Below, one piece after another: positions 36,373-45,744 of a stretch of DNA of 64,000 nt. Position 1 is the stretch's first letter; the number at the start of each line of letters is the position of its first letter. The notes under the pieces are model-generated. The model did no database searches. It saw nothing but the letters and a program-made list of their open reading frames with translations, and was not told the DNA's origin. The translations under genes and the position numbers were made by a program. The stretch comes from Blastocatellia bacterium (GTDB taxonomy: Bacteria > Acidobacteriota > Blastocatellia > Pyrinomonadales > Pyrinomonadaceae): the NCBI GenBank assembly GCA_016789265.1, contig JAEUQK010000010.1, forward strand, positions 105,630 through 169,629. The letters run 5' to 3'.

Positions 36373-37665
36373 ATGACAGGTTCAGAAAAGCGGCCTCCCG
36401 CGACGCACCAGGGCGTAATAGGTTTTGGAGCGCAGGCAATGCTCATCGCGTTTGGCCTGGCCGCACCTTTTGCCACGTACGCCATAGCAGTTTCGCCGCT
36501 AACGGAAGAGGCAAGGGTCACTTTGCTTACTGCGTTGGCTTGTGTATATCTTTCGATCTGTGTTTGGACAGTAGTACAACTTAGAAGGTCGCGAAACGTT
36601 TATGGACTTGGATGGACTGCGCCCGAGCTGCCCGCAAGAACGGAACTTGACGAAAAACTGGCGGCGCTTGAAGATGCCCGAGAGTTTTTTGGAAGTTCGC
36701 TGAAACCGGCAGATATGTTTCGTTTGGTCTCAAACCGGGTACACGCGATCGTTCCTTATGAAACAGGTATTCTTCTCACACGCACCGGAGACGGACATGA
36801 CCTGCTTCGCATTACGCAGGCTTTTGGATCGAATGCCGCGGCACTCGAAAACACCGATGTCGATTCGGGAACGAGCCTGGCCGGCCTTGCGTTTCTGAGC
36901 GGCGAGATAGAGACTGCCGAAGCTTTGACTGACGAGCGGGAGCACTTTCCCTCAGGTTTGCCTGATGAGCTTCGAGCGTCGGCGGCAATTCCTTTGATCC
37001 ACGAAGGAGATGTCTTTGCGATCTATCAGCTTTTCTTTAAAGAGTCATCGGTGTTTGGTGACGAAACCGCCGACAAACTTCACGCGATAGCCGAACGCGT
37101 TGCTCCACTTTTCCTTGGGTCAATGGCCTTCGAACGCTCTTTGTCGAATGCCCTTACAGACCCGATCACCAAGCTTCCCAATGAACGCGCATTTTACATG
37201 GTGCTCGAAAACCAGTTGGCAGAATCGCACCGATCTCGCGACGAGCGGCCGTTGACCGTTCTGGCGGTAGATATAAAGGAGTTTGAGGACCTCAATAAGA
37301 CCTATGGCCATGCGACGGGTGACAAAGCCCTCGGCTTTGCAGCTGAGCTGATCAATTCCCAACTAAGAAAAATGGACTTTCTCGCCCGATCGATGAATGA
37401 CGAGTTTTTGATCGTTCTGCCGAAGGCTTCCGAAAGGACCGCCATGGAAATAATCGCTCGGATTCGGGCGAAATTTGCCTCTACGCCTATGCCGATCGCT
37501 GATGGCGAAACGGCCAAGATATGGCTCAACTTCGGATGGGCGACGTTCTGGCAGGATGGCGAAACGGCAACGCAGCTTGTCCGATATGCGAACATTCGAA
37601 AGGTCCAATCGAAGACCGAGGACGTGGGAAACGTTGTCAGCCTTCCAAGGGAATATGTGAACTAG
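36373..37665 (+). CDS. Membrane GAF-GGDEF protein with degenerate GGDEF motif
   Basis: Starting at ATG 36373 (the frame extends to GTG 36310), the protein has about 430 residues. Two membrane helices (about 13-65) are followed by a GAF domain (about 100-255) and a GGDEF domain (LTDPITKLPNERAF onward). The Mg/guanine region DIKEFEDLNKTYGHATGD is intact, but the signature reads MNDEF (residues 341-345) and not GGDEF, so the first two glycines are lost. Diguanylate cyclase activity is therefore doubtful. It may act as a receptor or as a partner of an active enzyme. No EAL domain is present. Confidence 0.88.
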   Translation: MTGSEKRPPATHQGVIGFGAQAMLIAFGLAAPFATYAIAVSPLTEEARVTLLTALACVYLSICVWTVVQLRRSRNVYGLGWTAPELPARTELDEKLAALEDAREFFGSSLKPADMFRLVSNRVHAIVPYETGILLTRTGDGHDLLRITQAFGSNAAALENTDVDSGTSLAGLAFLSGEIETAEALTDEREHFPSGLPDELRASAAIPLIHEGDVFAIYQLFFKESSVFGDETADKLHAIAERVAPLFLGSMAFERSLSNALTDPITKLPNERAFYMVLENQLAESHRSRDERPLTVLAVDIKEFEDLNKTYGHATGDKALGFAAELINSQLRKMDFLARSMNDEFLIVLPKASERTAMEIIARIRAKFASTPMPIADGETAKIWLNFGWATFWQDGETATQLVRYANIRKVQSKTEDVGNVVSLPREYVN

Positions 37666-37709
37666 TGAAAAGTGATTAGTCGATATCGATAGTATCGGCA
37701 AAACCGATC

Positions 37710-37741
37710 GGCGAACGAATGGAAGCCTCCCTTCGTTCGCC
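37710..37741. terminator. Inverted repeat between the GGDEF and MBL genes
   Basis: GGCGAACGAA (37710-37719) pairs perfectly with TTCGTTCGCC (37732-37741) around a 12-nt loop. No clean T tract follows, so it may be a terminator of the GGDEF transcript or a regulatory palindrome for the MBL gene. Confidence 0.5.
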
Positions 37742-37791
37742 ATTAGTCTTCTTATCTTTGGTTTTCCTGACAACTCGCTTACTATTCAGCA

Positions 37792-39195
37792 ATGGCAAAG
37801 GTCACATTTTACGGCGGGGTGGGAACGGTTACGGGGTCGAAGTATCTGCTTGAGAACAATGGTCGCCGGATACTTGTTGATTGTGGATTATTTCAGGGAT
37901 TTGCAGAACTTCGGCATCGTAACTGGGACGATCCGCCTTTTGATCCCGCATCGATCGATGCGGTCATAATAACTCACGCTCATATTGACCATACCGGATA
38001 TTTGCCGCGTCTCGTCAAACTCGGTTTCAGCGGGCCCGTTTATACATCAAAGGCGTCAGCCGACCTTTTGAAGATACTCCTCCCGGATTCAGGAAGGCTG
38101 CAGGAAGAAGAAGCAGATTTCCGTAATCGCCATCAGTTGACATCGCACGCTCCGGCATTACCTTTATATGACGAAAAGGATGCCCGAGACGCATTAAAAC
38201 TTCTTCAACCGGTCGCCAACGATGGAAAGAATGTTGAGGTTATCGAGGGAATTCAAGCGAGTTTTATGGTCGCCGGCCATATTATGGGGGCCAGTCTCGT
38301 ATTGGTGGAGATGGCGAACGCACGGCCCGATGGTGAATCGATACGGTTTCTGTTCTCGGGTGACCTGGGGCATTACGACCAGCCGATCGTAAAAGACCCG
38401 GCACCGCCTCCCGCCTGCGACTATTTGATGTGCGAATCGACTTACGGTAACCGCCTTCACGGCGATGTTTCGACGGCCGATCAAATGACGCGGATCGTAA
38501 ATGAAGCGGTCAGCCGCAACGGCCCGATCCTGATCCCGGCCTTTGCAGTCGGACGTACACAGGAAGTCCTTTATCTTATTCGCGAACTTGAGGAAGAAAA
38601 GCGGATTCCCGTGCTTCCCGTAATAGTCGATTCACCAATGGCTGCACAGGCAACCCAGGTATATAACCGTTGGCACGAAGAACACGACGAGGAATACGCA
38701 TCGATACTGGCCCGCAAACAGCATCCGTTGAGAACGACCGCGATGACAACCGCTTCATCCCGTGACGAATCAAAACGGCTTAACGACATGCGGGGGCCGA
38801 GGATCATAATCTCGGCCTCGGGTATGATGACCGGCGGACGCGTCCTGCACCATGCGGTGAGAATGCTGCCGATGGAAAATGCCACGGTCGTATTTGTTGG
38901 ATACCAAGCTGCCGGTACAACGGGGCGGAAGATACAGGACGGCGAGCGGCTGGTCAAGATAATGAAGACAATGGTGGATGTGAATTGCCGCGTGGAAAAG
39001 ATCGAAGGCTTTTCGGCGCACGCCGATTGGAAGGCAGTGATCCGCTGGCTCGAAGGTTTGCCAAACACTCCGAAAACTGTCTTCACGACACACGGCGAAC
39101 CCGAAGCCGCCGAGGCCATGGCCGGACATATCCGCGAACGATTTGGTTGGAACGTGATAGTTCCTGAATATCAAGAAAGTGTCGAGCTCGAATAG
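37792..39195 (+). CDS. MBL-fold beta-CASP ribonuclease-like protein
   Basis: This 467-residue protein has the metallo-beta-lactamase motif THAHIDHTGYLPRL (HxHxDH, near residues 64-77), then ...AGHIMGASLVLVE, LFSGDLGHYDQPI and CESTYGNRLH. These are followed by the beta-CASP and RMMBL region (PAFAVGRTQEVLYLI, SASGMMTGGRVLHH, GFSAHADWKAVIRW and FTTHGEPEAAEAM). This architecture matches bacterial YSH1-like RNA-processing nucleases, including the Zn-ligand His/Asp set. It is likely a cytoplasmic RNase. An AraC-family gene starts directly after the stop. Confidence 0.9.
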   Translation: MAKVTFYGGVGTVTGSKYLLENNGRRILVDCGLFQGFAELRHRNWDDPPFDPASIDAVIITHAHIDHTGYLPRLVKLGFSGPVYTSKASADLLKILLPDSGRLQEEEADFRNRHQLTSHAPALPLYDEKDARDALKLLQPVANDGKNVEVIEGIQASFMVAGHIMGASLVLVEMANARPDGESIRFLFSGDLGHYDQPIVKDPAPPPACDYLMCESTYGNRLHGDVSTADQMTRIVNEAVSRNGPILIPAFAVGRTQEVLYLIRELEEEKRIPVLPVIVDSPMAAQATQVYNRWHEEHDEEYASILARKQHPLRTTAMTTASSRDESKRLNDMRGPRIIISASGMMTGGRVLHHAVRMLPMENATVVFVGYQAAGTTGRKIQDGERLVKIMKTMVDVNCRVEKIEGFSAHADWKAVIRWLEGLPNTPKTVFTTHGEPEAAEAMAGHIRERFGWNVIVPEYQESVELE

Positions 39196-40008
39196 ATGAA
39201 CTATCGGGAACAGGCGCCAACTGCCGCTCTTGCGCCTTATATAAGGTGCTTCTGGGCGATCAGCGATGATGTTGGAGGACAAGCAGATTTCGAGCCCGTT
39301 CTGCCGGATGGCTGCCCCGAGATCGTATTCAATCTCGCTGACAGGTTTCAGCGCCAACACGATGACGGCTCGGTCGAAACGCAACCTGAGACCATTTTTT
39401 CCGGTCAATTAAAGCGTCGCATCCTGATCCGTCCGTCAGGCGTTGTCAGCCTCTTTGGAGTTAGGTTTCAGCCCGCCGGTGCCGCCCCGTTCGTTGGCAT
39501 CCCGTTGACCGAATTATTCGGCAGCGTGATCTCGCCGCATCTCATAAGTGCCTCGGCCTTTCAAGATCTGGATTCGCGGATCCGTGAAGCCGGATCTTTC
39601 GCAGAGTGTATGAAGCTGTTCGAATCGGCGATGGTGACAATTTTGGCGAACGGGATCGACGTCGATCCGATCGCTGAAGATGCCTGCCGGATCATCTCGG
39701 GAACTTCAGGTGCAATTGGCGTGTCGCGACTTGCCCGGCGATATGGGATCACCGAAAGGAGACTTCAGAGAATATTCGACCGGAACATCGGCATTTCTCC
39801 AAAACGATTTTCACGAATTCAGAGGTTTCAGTCGTTTGTCCGAGAGATCGAAGCGGCAGAGTTACCGAATATTCTCGACTCCGCTCTCGCGGCTGGTTAC
39901 TATGACCAGCCTCACCTGATCCGCGAGTTTCGTGATTTCGCCGGCAGTTCTCCGCTTGAGTATTTCAAGCAGACCCATCGGATCTCGGAATTATTCACAA
40001 CGGCCTAA
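39196..40008 (+). CDS. AraC-family transcriptional regulator with DUF6597-like sensor
   Basis: This 270-residue protein has an N-terminal ligand-binding beta domain (PYIRCFWAISDD...LPDGCPEIVFNLAD..., about 15-140), as in DUF6597 regulators. A C-terminal AraC/XylS pair of helix-turn-helix motifs is at about 165-265: VSRLARRYGITERRLQRIFDRNIGISPKRFSRIQRFQ, and AAGYYDQPHLIREFRDFAGSSPLEYF. Its ATG immediately follows the stop of the beta-CASP gene, so the two are probably cotranscribed. The effector and targets are unknown. It may control the downstream DUF6265 gene. Confidence 0.88.
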   Translation: MNYREQAPTAALAPYIRCFWAISDDVGGQADFEPVLPDGCPEIVFNLADRFQRQHDDGSVETQPETIFSGQLKRRILIRPSGVVSLFGVRFQPAGAAPFVGIPLTELFGSVISPHLISASAFQDLDSRIREAGSFAECMKLFESAMVTILANGIDVDPIAEDACRIISGTSGAIGVSRLARRYGITERRLQRIFDRNIGISPKRFSRIQRFQSFVREIEAAELPNILDSALAAGYYDQPHLIREFRDFAGSSPLEYFKQTHRISELFTTA

Positions 40009-40101
40009 TAAATGTCGGATTTGTACAATCTCGATCATCCTTCTGCGGATAGGATTAGTGTTCGAGCAGTAAGTTCCATTTTGGTAAGGAGATCTGGAAG
40101 A

Positions 40102-40587
40102 ATGAAGAAACGGGTCGTTTATGGCTTTTGCGTGATCACGCTGTTTTTACTGCCGAGTTTTGTTCGTGCTCAGGATGTGAATTCAAAGGTGAATGTACTT
40201 AGTTGGATGTCCGGCTGCTGGGAAACGATCGGAACCGGTCCGGTCACTACAGAGAGATGGGCTAGACCGACCGAGAACCTGATGCTCGGTTCTTCGCAAA
40301 CGGTTAGAAACGGCAAAAGTGTCGCGTTCGAATTTCTTCGCATCGTAAATAACGGCCAAGGTTTGACCTATGTCGCGAAACCGTCAAGCGCAAAAGACGA
40401 GACGCCGTTTTCGATCGCAAAGGTAACTGTGAATGAGGCTGTATTTGAGAATCTGAAACACGACTTTCCCCAGCGCATAATTTATCGCCTCGACAAACCT
40501 GATTCACTGTTCGCCCGGATCGAGGGAATGCGAAACGGCGAACTTAAGGGAATGGACATCCCGATGAAGCGTGTCAAGTGTGAATAG
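40102..40587 (+). CDS. Secreted DUF6265-like protein
   Basis: The start is ATG 40102 (MKKRVVYGFCVITLFLLPS), because it yields a signal peptide and has AAGGAG nearby. The frame is open up to 40012 but those codons have no signal. The mature protein (161 residues in all) begins after VRAQ. It contains SWMSGCWETIGTGPVTTERWARPTENLMLGSSQTVRNG, which fits the DUF6265 lipocalin-like beta-barrel family, then FENLKHDFPQRIIYRL and FARIEGMRNGELKGMDIPMKR. The function is unknown. It lies 93 nt downstream of the AraC gene on the same strand. Confidence 0.72.
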   Translation: MKKRVVYGFCVITLFLLPSFVRAQDVNSKVNVLSWMSGCWETIGTGPVTTERWARPTENLMLGSSQTVRNGKSVAFEFLRIVNNGQGLTYVAKPSSAKDETPFSIAKVTVNEAVFENLKHDFPQRIIYRLDKPDSLFARIEGMRNGELKGMDIPMKRVKCE

Positions 40588-40589
40588 AC

Positions 40590-41072
40590 CTAGACGAGCA
40601 TCGTGTTGAAACGGGGATTCAGCTGCTGTATCAGCAATGCCTCGATCGCCGCACGATAATCGACCGCCCACCGAAGATAGATCTTGTCCGGTTCTAACGT
40701 GCTCTTTATCGGCGGCATCCCGGATGAGATCCTTGTCACCTCGACCGGAGTCCGCTGTACGGAATGAGTGATCCTGCCGTCGTGAAAGTGTGCCGTTGCA
40801 CGGGAAAGGAACATCATAAAGCCGCCGCGGTGCATATTGCTAATGTTTGTGAAATCGCCCGTTTTGTATTTTCGGATACGTTCGCGCAAGCTTTGGGTCG
40901 CGATGCCAACATATAGCACCGTGCGGCCTGTGACCGTAGGCTGAAGCACGTCGTTGTGATCGGTAAATGCGTAGAAGCCCGGCTCATCCGGGACGTTAGA
41001 AACGTTCAGAGCATCCCAATCGACTGGTGTATTCCAAACACAGGAAAGGTGTGGATTCGGATCGAGGTTCAT
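40590..41072 (-). CDS. GIY-YIG-like nuclease-fold protein
   Basis: This 160-residue protein opens after about 30 residues with EPGFYAFTDHNDVLQP, then VLYVGIATQSLRERIRKYKTG, resembling the GIY ... YIG pair with the conserved Arg of this fold. The end AIEALLIQQLNPRFNTML carries the family Glu and the typical NPxFN tail. No extra DNA-binding domain is visible. Such single-domain proteins include small DNA-repair-like nucleases and also unknown-role paralogues. Canonical catalytic tyrosines are only partly recognised, so activity is uncertain. Confidence 0.7.
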   Translation of the reverse strand: MNLDPNPHLSCVWNTPVDWDALNVSNVPDEPGFYAFTDHNDVLQPTVTGRTVLYVGIATQSLRERIRKYKTGDFTNISNMHRGGFMMFLSRATAHFHDGRITHSVQRTPVEVTRISSGMPPIKSTLEPDKIYLRWAVDYRAAIEALLIQQLNPRFNTMLV

Positions 41073-41249
41073 CTCATTACTCCTTTGATCAAACCTATTG
41101 ATTTAATTGAGATCTGCCGCACAATGAACGGCGAGATTCACCGGATCTTTGCGGAACAACAGTCTATACCTGGGGAGACGCACTGAACAAGCAATTTTTG
41201 CCAGCTATCGATCATACGGGAGGTGGAGCATGGGCACATTGGTAAAGAC

Positions 41250-41277
41250 AAAAAAGAACGCCCGTTCATAGGCGTTC
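41250..41277 (-). terminator. Intrinsic terminator of the permease pair
   Basis: GAACGCC (41256-41262) pairs with GGCGTTC (41271-41277), 8-nt loop. On the minus strand the hairpin is followed by six T. It lies about 30 nt past the stop of the second permease gene. Confidence 0.88.
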
Positions 41278-41306
41278 AGGGAATTGAATTGCCGAGAATC
41301 AGTTGA

Positions 41307-42572
41307 TCATTCGTATCGCAGACACTCGATCGGGTCGAGCTTTGCGGCCTTGCGTGCCGGAAGCACGCCGAATACCAATCCGATGGCGAGCGAAACGCCA
41401 AGCGATAGCAAGATCATCCACAATTCGACTTTTGCAGGTATCGAAGGCAACAGCAAGAGGATCAGGTTACTGATGCCAACTGAGACCACGATGCCTATCA
41501 AACCTCCTAGGAGTGTCAATGCCATTGCTTCCGCAAGGAACTGAAACACGATCGCCTTCCGAGTCGCGCCTATTGCCTTTCGGATTCCTATCTCTTTTGT
41601 TCGTTCCGTAACCGATACGAGCATGATGTTCATTACGCCTATTCCGCCGACCAGCAATCCGAGACAAGATATAGCGATCGCCGCGGCCCCGATGCCTGCG
41701 ATCATACCGTCAAACTGCCGCATGAAATCGTCGGCGGTCTTGATGTCGAAATTGTTCGGTTCGCCCGTCTTAACCTCACGGCGAACGCGGAGGACGCTTG
41801 TGATCTCATCAACCGCATCATTCAGAAATCCGGTCTTTGCCTGCGCAATATGCAGAACGGCATCGCGCGTCGGTGCGACCTTTCGCGCCGTGCGGAAAGG
41901 CATAAAGATCTTCCGGTCTTCCTCGTTTTCGCCAAAAAATCCGGACTCGCGCTTTTCGAGTACGCCGACGATCAGCCACGGACTGCCGTTCATTCGGATC
42001 TCTTTTCCGACAGCTTCTTCAGCGTCGCCGTCAAAGAGAGCCTCAACCGCATTTACACCGACCACGAGGACGTTCCTGCGTTCGAAATCGTCCATCTCGG
42101 TCAGCCATCTGCCGGTCTTCATTTTCAGATTGGTGATCCCGGGATAATTTGCGGTAACTCCATCTGTCAGGGCCCAACGATAATTCTTATCCTTATAGAT
42201 CATGTTATCGTCGAAACCCGTCCCCCACGAACCGATGTTCACCGAGACGGTCGCAATGTCGTTTACCGCCGGAGCCTGCGCGAGTATCGCATTCGCGTCG
42301 TCCATAGTGAGCGGTTTGCGATTTCGTTCGTCGCGGTTGCTCGGGCCAAATCCGGTCGAGAGGTGAAAGAGATAGATATTATTGGTTCCATAGTCCTCGA
42401 ACATCGCGACAATGCTCTGCCGCATGCCGGTCAGGATCGACGCGACGACTATCGCCGTCAAGATCCCGACCACGATCCCAAGGATCGTCAAAAACGAACG
42501 GAACTTGTGCGAGACAACGCTGTCATACGCCATCTTGAGAACTTCGATCGGAAGCGATGCAGAGACTGCCAT
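41307..42572 (-). CDS. MacB/FtsX-type ABC transporter permease, second of pair
   Basis: This 421-residue permease has an N-terminal membrane helix (FRSFLTILGIVVGILTAIVVASIL), a large periplasmic domain (MacB_PCD, about 50-290) and a C-terminal FtsX block with three helices (ISCLGLLVGGIGVMNIMLVSVTERTKEIGIRKAIGAT). GLVFGVLPARKAAKLDPIECLRYE closes it, the standard FtsX ending. It overlaps nothing and lies 1 nt after the other permease gene. The ATPase (MacB NBD or LolD type) and a MacA-like fusion protein are not adjacent. The substrate is unknown. Confidence 0.9.
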   Translation of the reverse strand: MAVSASLPIEVLKMAYDSVVSHKFRSFLTILGIVVGILTAIVVASILTGMRQSIVAMFEDYGTNNIYLFHLSTGFGPSNRDERNRKPLTMDDANAILAQAPAVNDIATVSVNIGSWGTGFDDNMIYKDKNYRWALTDGVTANYPGITNLKMKTGRWLTEMDDFERRNVLVVGVNAVEALFDGDAEEAVGKEIRMNGSPWLIVGVLEKRESGFFGENEEDRKIFMPFRTARKVAPTRDAVLHIAQAKTGFLNDAVDEITSVLRVRREVKTGEPNNFDIKTADDFMRQFDGMIAGIGAAAIAISCLGLLVGGIGVMNIMLVSVTERTKEIGIRKAIGATRKAIVFQFLAEAMALTLLGGLIGIVVSVGISNLILLLLPSIPAKVELWMILLSLGVSLAIGLVFGVLPARKAAKLDPIECLRYE

Positions 42573-42573
42573 A

Positions 42574-43824
42574 TTAACTCTTTGTTAAAGCAACGATCGG
42601 ATCAAGCCGCGCCGCCTTCCATGCGGGATAGAGTCCCGCGACAACCCCTATGATGCTGGATACCGCGACCGAAAGGATCACGTAAAACATCGTGATCGTC
42701 ATGGTCATCTCCAGCAGATATCCCACCAGCCGAGTCGCTCCCGTAGCAAGCAATAATCCGAGCAGTCCGCCTACGACGCAGAGCAGAGCCGATTCAATTA
42801 GAAATTGCAGAAGGATCTGGTTGCGTGTCGCACCGAGGGCCTTTCTTAGTCCGACCTCAAACGTCCGCTCGGTCACGGATACAAGCATGATGTTCATCAC
42901 AACGATGCCGCCGACGACCAGAATGATCATCGTGATCGGTATCACGACCGCCGCGATCGCGCCGGTTATGCTGTCCATGGTCGAGTTGAATTCGTCCACG
43001 TTCACAACGGAAAAATTACTTTCCTGGCTGCCTAACAGCTGCCGCTTGTTTCGCAACAGCAAGTTTGCCTCGTCGATCGAAGCCTTGAAATTATCAGGCG
43101 TCGCCGTTTTCCCATGTATCTGGAGGCCGCCGGTCCTACTGAAGATCTGGTTGTGAAGCGTGATCGGAATGTACATGTGCCGATCCTGCGATTGGCCAAA
43201 GAACGAACCGCGTTTCTGCTCGACGCCTATTATCGTCACCGGAACGCCGCGAATTTTAAGCGTCTTGCCGAGCGGTGACGTAAATTCGAAAAATTTCTCC
43301 TTCACGTCCATTCCAATGACGGCAACGGCCGCTGTACGCTCGACCTCTTCCTTAGAGAAAAATCGGCCTTCGACCAGAGTCTTATCTTCGATCTCCGACA
43401 TGTTGTCCGTTACGCCCTGCATACGGACAGACGGCATTTCGACGGTGCCTTCCTGCAGATCGGCGCCCGCGTTCATTTGCGCGCCGACATACGTGCATAG
43501 TTTGCAGTTCTCGCGAACGTAGTTGTATTCCTCCCAGGTCACGTCCCGATACAATCTATTTCTACGCTCAAACTCCTCGTCAGAAACGCGCTCCATCATT
43601 GCCATTCGGGTGATCATGAAATGGTTCGACCCGAGCACCTTCGATACCTGATCGATCACGTACGTTTTCAGCCCTTGTATCGAAGCCCCGACAACGATCA
43701 CGGCCGCGACGCCGATAATGATGCCGATCAGCGTCAAAAAGGCGCGCAGCTTGTGCTCAAGGATCGATTTAAGGGCTATCCAGAAAGCGTCTGTATAAAA
43801 AGAATAGAGCTGGCGCATAAACAA
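42574..43824 (-). CDS. MacB/FtsX-type ABC transporter permease, first of pair
   Basis: This 416-residue homologue of the next gene has the same layout: an N-terminal helix (LRAFLTLIGIIIGVAAVIVVGASIQGL), a periplasmic MacB_PCD-like domain with CKLC, and a C-terminal FtsX block (VVGGIVVMNIMLVSVTERTFEVGLRKALGATRNQI), ending AGLYPAWKAARLDPIVALTKS. The two permeases may form a heterodimer. They are read together, with the stop codon of this gene 1 nt before the next start. A separate ATPase must be encoded elsewhere in the genome. Confidence 0.9.
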   Translation of the reverse strand: MFMRQLYSFYTDAFWIALKSILEHKLRAFLTLIGIIIGVAAVIVVGASIQGLKTYVIDQVSKVLGSNHFMITRMAMMERVSDEEFERRNRLYRDVTWEEYNYVRENCKLCTYVGAQMNAGADLQEGTVEMPSVRMQGVTDNMSEIEDKTLVEGRFFSKEEVERTAAVAVIGMDVKEKFFEFTSPLGKTLKIRGVPVTIIGVEQKRGSFFGQSQDRHMYIPITLHNQIFSRTGGLQIHGKTATPDNFKASIDEANLLLRNKRQLLGSQESNFSVVNVDEFNSTMDSITGAIAAVVIPITMIILVVGGIVVMNIMLVSVTERTFEVGLRKALGATRNQILLQFLIESALLCVVGGLLGLLLATGATRLVGYLLEMTMTITMFYVILSVAVSSIIGVVAGLYPAWKAARLDPIVALTKS

Positions 43825-43942
43825 CGAAGAATTCGGTTCGGCGATGCGTACGGGAAGGCTCGCAGGCTGAAACCTCGAAAGTTATTGTCTGAAACGATTC
43901 TCGGTCGTAAAAAGTTCAGAAAAAAAACCTCGATTCATTCAA

Positions 43943-43973
43943 TTGCCAGGGTAATTACTCGTCGTGGTATACT
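43943..43973 (+). promoter_or_regulatory. Weak promoter candidate upstream of sucD
   Basis: TTGCCA (43943-43948) and TATACT (43968-43973) are separated by 19 nt, a long spacer. It lies 45 bp before the TTG start of sucD in the only possible promoter gap. Confidence 0.35.
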
Positions 43974-44017
43974 TTGCCTTTGTTTTCAACAGCATATTCA
44001 TCTAGGAGACAAGCACT

Positions 44018-44902
44018 TTGGCAGTTTTAGTCGACAAGAACACCCGTCTGATCGTTCAGGGGATAACCGGCAAAGAGGGCACTTTCCACACGCTGCAAAT
44101 GGTCGATTACGGCACGAACGTGGTCGGCGGCGTGACGCCTGGAAAGGGCGGTACGATGCACGAGGGAATTCCTGTCTTTAATACAGTGGCAGACGCCGTA
44201 AAGGAAACCGGGGCCAATGCATCGGTCATTTACGTTCCTCCGGCATTTGCGGCCGACGCGATAATGGAAGCGGCCGACGCAGGCATTCCGCTGGTCGTCT
44301 GTATCACCGAGGGAATTCCCGTTGCTGACATGGTCAAAGCTAAGGAATATCTTCGCGACAAGAACACTCGCGTCATCGGCCCGAACTGCCCGGGCATCAT
44401 CTCGCCCGGAAAGTGCAAGATCGGCATCATGCCCGGACACATTCATAAAGAGGGAAGGATCGGCGTGGTGTCACGCTCGGGCACGCTGACCTATGAAGCT
44501 GTCGGCCAGTTAACTGCGCTGGGCCTGGGCCAGTCGACAGCGATCGGCATCGGCGGCGACCCCATCATCGGCACGACGCATACCGACGCTCTGCGTCTTT
44601 TTCAGGCGGACGACGAGACTGACGCCATCGTCATGATCGGCGAGATCGGCGGCACTGCCGAAGAAGAAGCGGCGGCATTTGCAAAAGACAATGTCACGAA
44701 ACCCATAGTTGCCTTTATAGCCGGCCAGACCGCACCGCCGGGACGCCGCATGGGCCACGCCGGTGCGATCATCTCCGGCGGCAAGGGAACCGCCGCTGAA
44801 AAGATGAAAGCCCTCGAGGCCGCCGGCATCCGAGTTGTAAAATCCCCGGCCGACATCGGCCAGGCGATCGTCGAAGTTTTGGGACAGAGTACCGCCGCAT
44901 GA
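44018..44902 (+). CDS. sucD: Succinyl-CoA ligase (ADP-forming) subunit alpha, TTG start
   Basis: This 294-residue enzyme has [13 protein letters not shown] (CoA-binding Rossmann loop, about 10-25), [37 protein letters not shown] and the phospho-histidine block [18 protein letters not shown] (His near 246). It makes succinate and ATP/GTP in the TCA cycle together with the beta subunit. sucC is not adjacent, which is unusual. The start is TTG 44018, with AGGAG 10 nt upstream. There is no in-frame ATG near. The stop overlaps the next gene (ATGA). Confidence 0.95.
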   Translation: MAVLVDKNTRLIVQGITGKEGTFHTLQMVDYGTNVVGGVTPGKGGTMHEGIPVFNTVADAVKETGANASVIYVPPAFAADAIMEAADAGIPLVVCITEGIPVADMVKAKEYLRDKNTRVIGPNCPGIISPGKCKIGIMPGHIHKEGRIGVVSRSGTLTYEAVGQLTALGLGQSTAIGIGGDPIIGTTHTDALRLFQADDETDAIVMIGEIGGTAEEEAAAFAKDNVTKPIVAFIAGQTAPPGRRMGHAGAIISGGKGTAAEKMKALEAAGIRVVKSPADIGQAIVEVLGQSTAA

Positions 44903-45249
44903 AGCTTTTTTTCGTATGCGGATTGTTGATGGTGTTTTGCGCGTCATTGCACGCGCAACGCTCTTCACGAGTTTGCATGACTGTGCGTGATTGGGTTGGG
45001 GCGACGATCCCAAGAGCGAAGATCAAGATGGTCCCAAAGCGAGCATCGATTTTTAGAAAGGAATATCGGTTTGTAACCGACGACACTGGTTCGATTGATG
45101 TTGAAATAATTGACGGACTCTACGATATAGAGGTCAAAGCTGATGGTCACAAAAAGATGAAGCTAAAAAGTGCACATCTTCCAGGTGACCAGAGACTGGG
45201 TATCGAGATGCAACTAAAGTCTGCAGTTCCACCGCATCAGATAACTTAA
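44899..45249 (+). CDS. Small secreted protein with carboxypeptidase-regulatory-like fold
   Basis: This 116-residue protein has a signal peptide ([20 protein letters not shown]). The mature 96 residues, [19 protein letters not shown] to [30 protein letters not shown], read as a beta-sandwich of the CarboxypepD_reg/TTR-like type, where a peptide chain repeats V.D..G..IP.A.I. It overlaps sucD by 4 nt (ATGA) but has no evident link to the TCA cycle. Function is unknown. Confidence 0.7.
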   Translation: MKLFFVCGLLMVFCASLHAQRSSRVCMTVRDWVGATIPRAKIKMVPKRASIFRKEYRFVTDDTGSIDVEIIDGLYDIEVKADGHKKMKLKSAHLPGDQRLGIEMQLKSAVPPHQIT

Positions 45250-45262
45250 GAACGGGCAAGTT

Positions 45263-45679
45263 ATGGCAAACGCAGAATTCATGCAGCGGTGGTTTGACGA
45301 GGTTTGGAACGATCAGAATGAGGCAGCGATCGATGAAATGTTTGCTGTTGATGGTGTCGGACACGGTCTCGGGCCGGAGCCGATAGTCGGACCCGAAAAC
45401 TTCAAAATGTTCCATCGCGCGTTTGTCTCGGCTTACCCAAACCTACGTGTGGAGGTCGAAGACACGATCACTGAGGGCGACAAGATCGCCGTCCGCTGTC
45501 GCGTTACCGGTTCACACGATGGTCACGGAATCGGATTGGCTCCTACCAATCAGAGCGTCGAATTTACAGGGATGGTCATAGTCCGCGTACAGGACGGCAA
45601 GATCGTCGAGGCATGGAATGAATTCAACTTCATGGAAATGTACAAACAGGTTGGAGCACTAACATTGAGTCTGCAATAA
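45263..45679 (+). CDS. SnoaL-like/ester cyclase family protein
   Basis: This 138-residue protein fits the SnoaL-like NTF2 fold: MQRWFDEVWNDQNEAAIDEMFAVDGVGHGLGPEPIVGPENFKMFHRAFVSAYPNL-type N-terminal helices, followed by VEDTITEGDKIAVRCRVTGSHDG and a strand TGMVIVRVQDGKIVEAWNEFNFMEMYKQVG. The family includes polyketide cyclases and many enzymes of unknown substrate. No signal peptide is present. It lies 13 nt after the previous gene, in the same orientation. Confidence 0.85.
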   Translation: MANAEFMQRWFDEVWNDQNEAAIDEMFAVDGVGHGLGPEPIVGPENFKMFHRAFVSAYPNLRVEVEDTITEGDKIAVRCRVTGSHDGHGIGLAPTNQSVEFTGMVIVRVQDGKIVEAWNEFNFMEMYKQVGALTLSLQ

Positions 45680-45744
45680 CGGCATTCGTTTGAGCCTGTA
45701 CTTTCCGGGCGACAATCGGGCAAAACAATTCGGAGTCAACGTCC

